Below are positions 61,606-64,000 of a stretch of DNA of 64,000 nt, in pieces. Positions within the stretch are counted from its first letter, which is position 1. Each line of letters begins with the position of its first letter. Below the pieces are notes generated by a model. That model worked only from the letters and a program-made list of their open reading frames with translations. It was not told the DNA's origin and searched no databases. The translations under genes were made by a program, and so were the position numbers. The DNA comes from CAKZNE01 sp002695025 (lineage in GTDB: Bacteria > Bacteroidota > Bacteroidia > Flavobacteriales > Schleiferiaceae), in contig CAJWML010000001.1 in NCBI GenBank assembly GCA_913043285.1, positions 310,001 to 374,000 on the forward strand, in the 5' to 3' direction.

Positions 61606-62534
61606 TGCGAAGACTTACGCTACACATACTGTTCTTCCTTCTACCACCGCTACTGGTTCTGTATTTTTTTCCGGTTAGTGAAAAAGCCATTTTTGCCGGA
61701 ATTGAAAACGACTGTGCGGGAAGAGGCAAATGGGTATACCAGCGTCTTTATCATAGTAAAACACCGGTTGATATGGCTATGCTGGGCTCATCCAAAACCA
61801 TTCACTCCGTAAATTCCGAAAGACTGGAACCCTACTTATCCGGATGGCATGTGGCCAACTTCGGCTATTGCCGGTACGGGCGTAACCTGCAACTCAGCCT
61901 GCTGAAACGGATACTTTCGGAAAAGAAGCCAAAAGTGGTTATTATGGAAGTGCGGGCCGAAGAAAACCCTTATAGCCACCCGGTATATCCCTATATCGCC
62001 ACCAACGGTGAACTTCTTACCAATTACCCCCTGTTCAATAAGGACTGGTTAAGTGATGAGTTCACTGCAGCTCAATACCGCCTGCAACTGATACAGGAGT
62101 TGCTCCTCCAGCCCGATTCTTCCACTACTTTTTCCGATTCGGACAAACAGGAACATTCCTTCCAGCCTCTTATGGAAAAAGCTTCGCGAGACGACCTGCG
62201 CAATATGAAAGAAAAACGGCAAAAAGGAGATCAACGTTCCTCCTGGAAAAAAAAGCTGGACAATACCTTTCCATGGCATTACCTACAACAAATGGCTAAA
62301 CTTTGTGAGGAAGAGGGGGTAACGCTCTTCTTTCTCTACCTACCCAATTACGGGGTTCCTTTAAGGCAGCCGGTAAACATAGAACGCTACCGGGAATATG
62401 GGCCTGTATTGCTGCCTCCGCAGGCCATATTGGATGAGCCCGAAAATTGGGCGGACCCCAACCATCTTAACTACAAAGGGGCAGAATTATTGACCGATTG
62501 GCTCGGTGAGGAATTAAGTACGCGGGTGAAATAA
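61605..62534 (+). CDS. SGNH/AlgJ-like O-acetyltransferase partner
   Basis: 309 residues. An N-terminal membrane helix (LHILFFLLPPLLVLYFF), then MLGSSKTIHSVN with Ser62/Ser63 as probable SGNH nucleophile region, KVVIMEVRAEENPY, and the catalytic block DPNHLNYKGAEL (Asp284, His287) near the C-terminus. This fits periplasmic SGNH-type acetyl esterases/transferases such as AlgJ/PatB that work with an MBOAT channel. The start codon overlaps the MBOAT stop by one base. I infer transfer of acetyl to a surface sugar. Homology is remote and should be treated as a fold assignment. Confidence 0.72.
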   Translation: MRRLTLHILFFLLPPLLVLYFFPVSEKAIFAGIENDCAGRGKWVYQRLYHSKTPVDMAMLGSSKTIHSVNSERLEPYLSGWHVANFGYCRYGRNLQLSLLKRILSEKKPKVVIMEVRAEENPYSHPVYPYIATNGELLTNYPLFNKDWLSDEFTAAQYRLQLIQELLLQPDSSTTFSDSDKQEHSFQPLMEKASRDDLRNMKEKRQKGDQRSSWKKKLDNTFPWHYLQQMAKLCEEEGVTLFFLYLPNYGVPLRQPVNIERYREYGPVLLPPQAILDEPENWADPNHLNYKGAELLTDWLGEELSTRVK

Positions 62535-62539
62535 AGGCA

Positions 62540-63844
62540 TTACAGCTTTTGCCGGTACAGCTTAAGTTTTTGGTAATCTTCGTCCGAATGATCCAGGAAA
62601 TAGGCTACCCCATTGCGGATCTTAAGGCCACAGGGAAAGTCGAACTTACGGATCTCAACGCCACGGATCGGGCTAAAATCTTTCTGGGAAAGCTCCATAA
62701 GCGTAACTATTCCCGCGTGTTCATAGCGTGCGTAGAAAATACCGGTTACTACATCCTGCAGTATCTCCTCCACAAAATCCTTGTTCTTATGATGATTAAT
62801 AAAATATCTTTCGGTTACTTCTCCCTCTACATCCAGCACCAATACAGAGTCATTCAAATGGTCAAAAAGGAAAGCTCCCTCCTGTGTAGCAAACAAGGGA
62901 TGATATACAGGGATAGTGAGTATTCTTTTGTACCACTGCATATTATCCCATGCTTTTTTGGCCCTTCCCAGGTCTTTCACTCCGATATCGCCCATGCGAT
63001 TAACACCGTTCATCATGGCAGCAGCCTCCAGGCCATACTCTTGGATGGATAACGCATCATCCATATCCACAATTCGCTTGATCAATTTACTATCTCCTCC
63101 CGCCATGGGGGTTTGAAACACATCCAGCATCTGGTTACCAAACTGCAGGAACTGGTAATACAGGTTATGGGGATTGGAAGCTACACATGGTTTCACCTTG
63201 GTTTCAAACCAGTTATTATCTATGGAACCGATCATGTGGATCTTATTGCCGGCAAAGCTCAGCCCGTGCACCGCGTTATTTCCCTGCATATAGATATGTC
63301 CGAGACAATCCTCTACAAAAGACTTTGCAGCCACATCAATATCCAGGTTGGCCAGTGAATCTTCTGCTTCATTGATCAAAGCCAGTTTATAGTCCCGTAT
63401 TCCCTCGCGCAATAGCAGCAGGGTATAATCATCTACAAAAGTGAAATCCAGTACTGCTATGTTCCTATGTACATAAAATTCTTCGTAGCGCTTGCCTTCA
63501 ATAGTAGCCGGTAATAATTGTTGCGAGCGGGGTTCCATGCGGATAGTTATATCAAGCCTCCGGTCTGCGCCAAAATCGGTTTCCTTTATCTCCCGGTAAT
63601 CAATGGCGTATCCGATAAAGCTCACTTCCAGGAAAATTGGAAACTCGCGTAGTTTCAGCTCAAAACGCCCGTTTTTATCGGTAGCATCTCCGGCCATGCT
63701 GATACGGTCTGCCACGCTGGCCCCGACCATAGGTTGGCCGGTTTCATCCAGAACGGTTCCTGTAAGGGTATAATAGGGATTTTGCTGGGCACAAAGCCCG
63801 GCAGCACTCAGACAAAACAGGAAGAAAAGTATCCTCTTTACCAT
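62540..63844 (-). CDS. Secreted carboxypeptidase-regulatory-like domain protein
   Basis: 434 residues from ATG 63844 (MVKRILFFLFCLSAAGL); GTG at 63853 would add three residues. Signal peptide ends about CAQ. Residues ~25-105 are a CarboxypepD_reg-like beta-sandwich (YYTLTGTVLDETGQPMVGAS, TDKNGRFELKLREFP, LEVSFIGYAIDYREI) found at the N-terminus of many Bacteroidota surface proteins. The remaining ~320 residues look like a beta-propeller-like region (YTLLLLREGIRDYKLALIN, SVLVLDVEGEVTERYF), not one I recognise. No TonB plug or barrel follows, so it is not a SusC-type receptor. Role unknown. Confidence 0.8.
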   Translation of the reverse strand: MVKRILFFLFCLSAAGLCAQQNPYYTLTGTVLDETGQPMVGASVADRISMAGDATDKNGRFELKLREFPIFLEVSFIGYAIDYREIKETDFGADRRLDITIRMEPRSQQLLPATIEGKRYEEFYVHRNIAVLDFTFVDDYTLLLLREGIRDYKLALINEAEDSLANLDIDVAAKSFVEDCLGHIYMQGNNAVHGLSFAGNKIHMIGSIDNNWFETKVKPCVASNPHNLYYQFLQFGNQMLDVFQTPMAGGDSKLIKRIVDMDDALSIQEYGLEAAAMMNGVNRMGDIGVKDLGRAKKAWDNMQWYKRILTIPVYHPLFATQEGAFLFDHLNDSVLVLDVEGEVTERYFINHHKNKDFVEEILQDVVTGIFYARYEHAGIVTLMELSQKDFSPIRGVEIRKFDFPCGLKIRNGVAYFLDHSDEDYQKLKLYRQKL

Positions 63845-63902
63845 AGCATGCACTTACTGTACAGACTGGTGAAGATACAAATCGTTGCCTGATAGATACT
63901 TA

Positions 63903-64000
63903 TTACTCGTATTCGCTTAATTCCAGCCAGCGCATTTCCTTCTCTTCAATCGCGGCATTGATCTCATTCATTTCCCGCGATAGAGACTCCAGGCGTTCCG
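63903..64000 (-). CDS. C-terminus of an ABC-F family ATPase (partial)
   Basis: The minus-strand frame from the window edge to a TAA at 63903 encodes ERLESLSREMNEINAAIEEK then EMRWLELSEYE. Coiled-coil E-rich sequence with the ending RWLELSE is typical of the last residues of Uup/EttA-like ABC-F ATPases, which act on ribosomes or in DNA transactions. The rest lies outside the window. Confidence 0.7.
   Translation of the reverse strand, partial: ERLESLSREMNEINAAIEEKEMRWLELSEYE

Overview
The window looks like chromosomal DNA of a Bacteroidota bacterium, probably Flavobacteriia. Two secreted enzymes carry type IX secretion C-terminal sorting domains (30738-32921, 51543-52820). There is also a CusA-TolC fusion of the kind annotated in this phylum, a Wzi/Wza/Wzc/Wzx polysaccharide locus typical of the group, a carboxypeptidase-regulatory-like secreted protein, and weak Shine-Dalgarno signals throughout. 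I cannot name the genus.

Layout. (1) 2-3007 (+): a 5'-truncated permease fused to FG-GAP/VCBS repeats and an ASPIC/UnbV domain. (2) 3014-30525 (all -): one ~27.5 kb exopolysaccharide/capsule locus. It is read from wza and the wzc tyrosine kinase, through flippase, GT4 glycosyltransferases, two nucleotidyltransferase-fold proteins, two asparagine-synthase-type amidotransferases and an O-antigen ligase/polymerase, to sugar-modifying enzymes, initiating sugar transferase, Wzi, WecB, a third nucleotidyltransferase-fold protein and an ABC exporter. Many genes overlap by 1-28 bases. (3) 30738-32921 (-): M43 metalloprotease with two MAM domains. (4) 33100-39033 (-): heavy-metal efflux operon (small Cys/His-rich DUF6660-like protein, CusA-TolC fusion, CusB adaptor). 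(5) 39113-41493 (-): a retropepsin-like protease overlapping a secreted protein with four glycogen-binding-like repeats. (6) 41730-45155 (-): a three-gene cassette of tail-collar protein, a 552-residue orphan protein, and a repeat-bearing protein ending in a deaminase-like toxin domain. This is the most novel-looking part of the window. (7) 45479-48360 (+): a divergent operon of lipoprotein, membrane protein, NarL-type histidine kinase and response regulator. (8) 48480-48553 (-): tRNA-Ala(GGC). (9) 48582-64000: mostly housekeeping and envelope genes: sterol-desaturase-like hydroxylase, MarC, RmuC, serine hydrolase, macrodomain, a 50-residue membrane protein, beta-barrel protein, AI-2E permease, JmjC-like cupin, aldehyde dehydrogenase, DUF1905 protein, SDR, LolD-like ATPase, an AlgI/AlgJ-like O-acetylation pair, a TonB-carboxypeptidase-like secreted protein, and the C-terminus of an ABC-F ATPase.

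How they work together. Region 2 encodes enough for a Wzx/Wzy-type polysaccharide: initiation, chain assembly, flipping, polymerisation, length control and export; the two amidotransferases and the bi-domain oxidoreductase would decorate or build unusual sugars. Region 4 is a self-contained tripartite metal pump. In region 6 I infer that the collar and orphan proteins are surface or delivery parts for the deaminase effector; this is a hypothesis from gene order and domains only. No integrase, transposase, CRISPR array or rRNA is visible.
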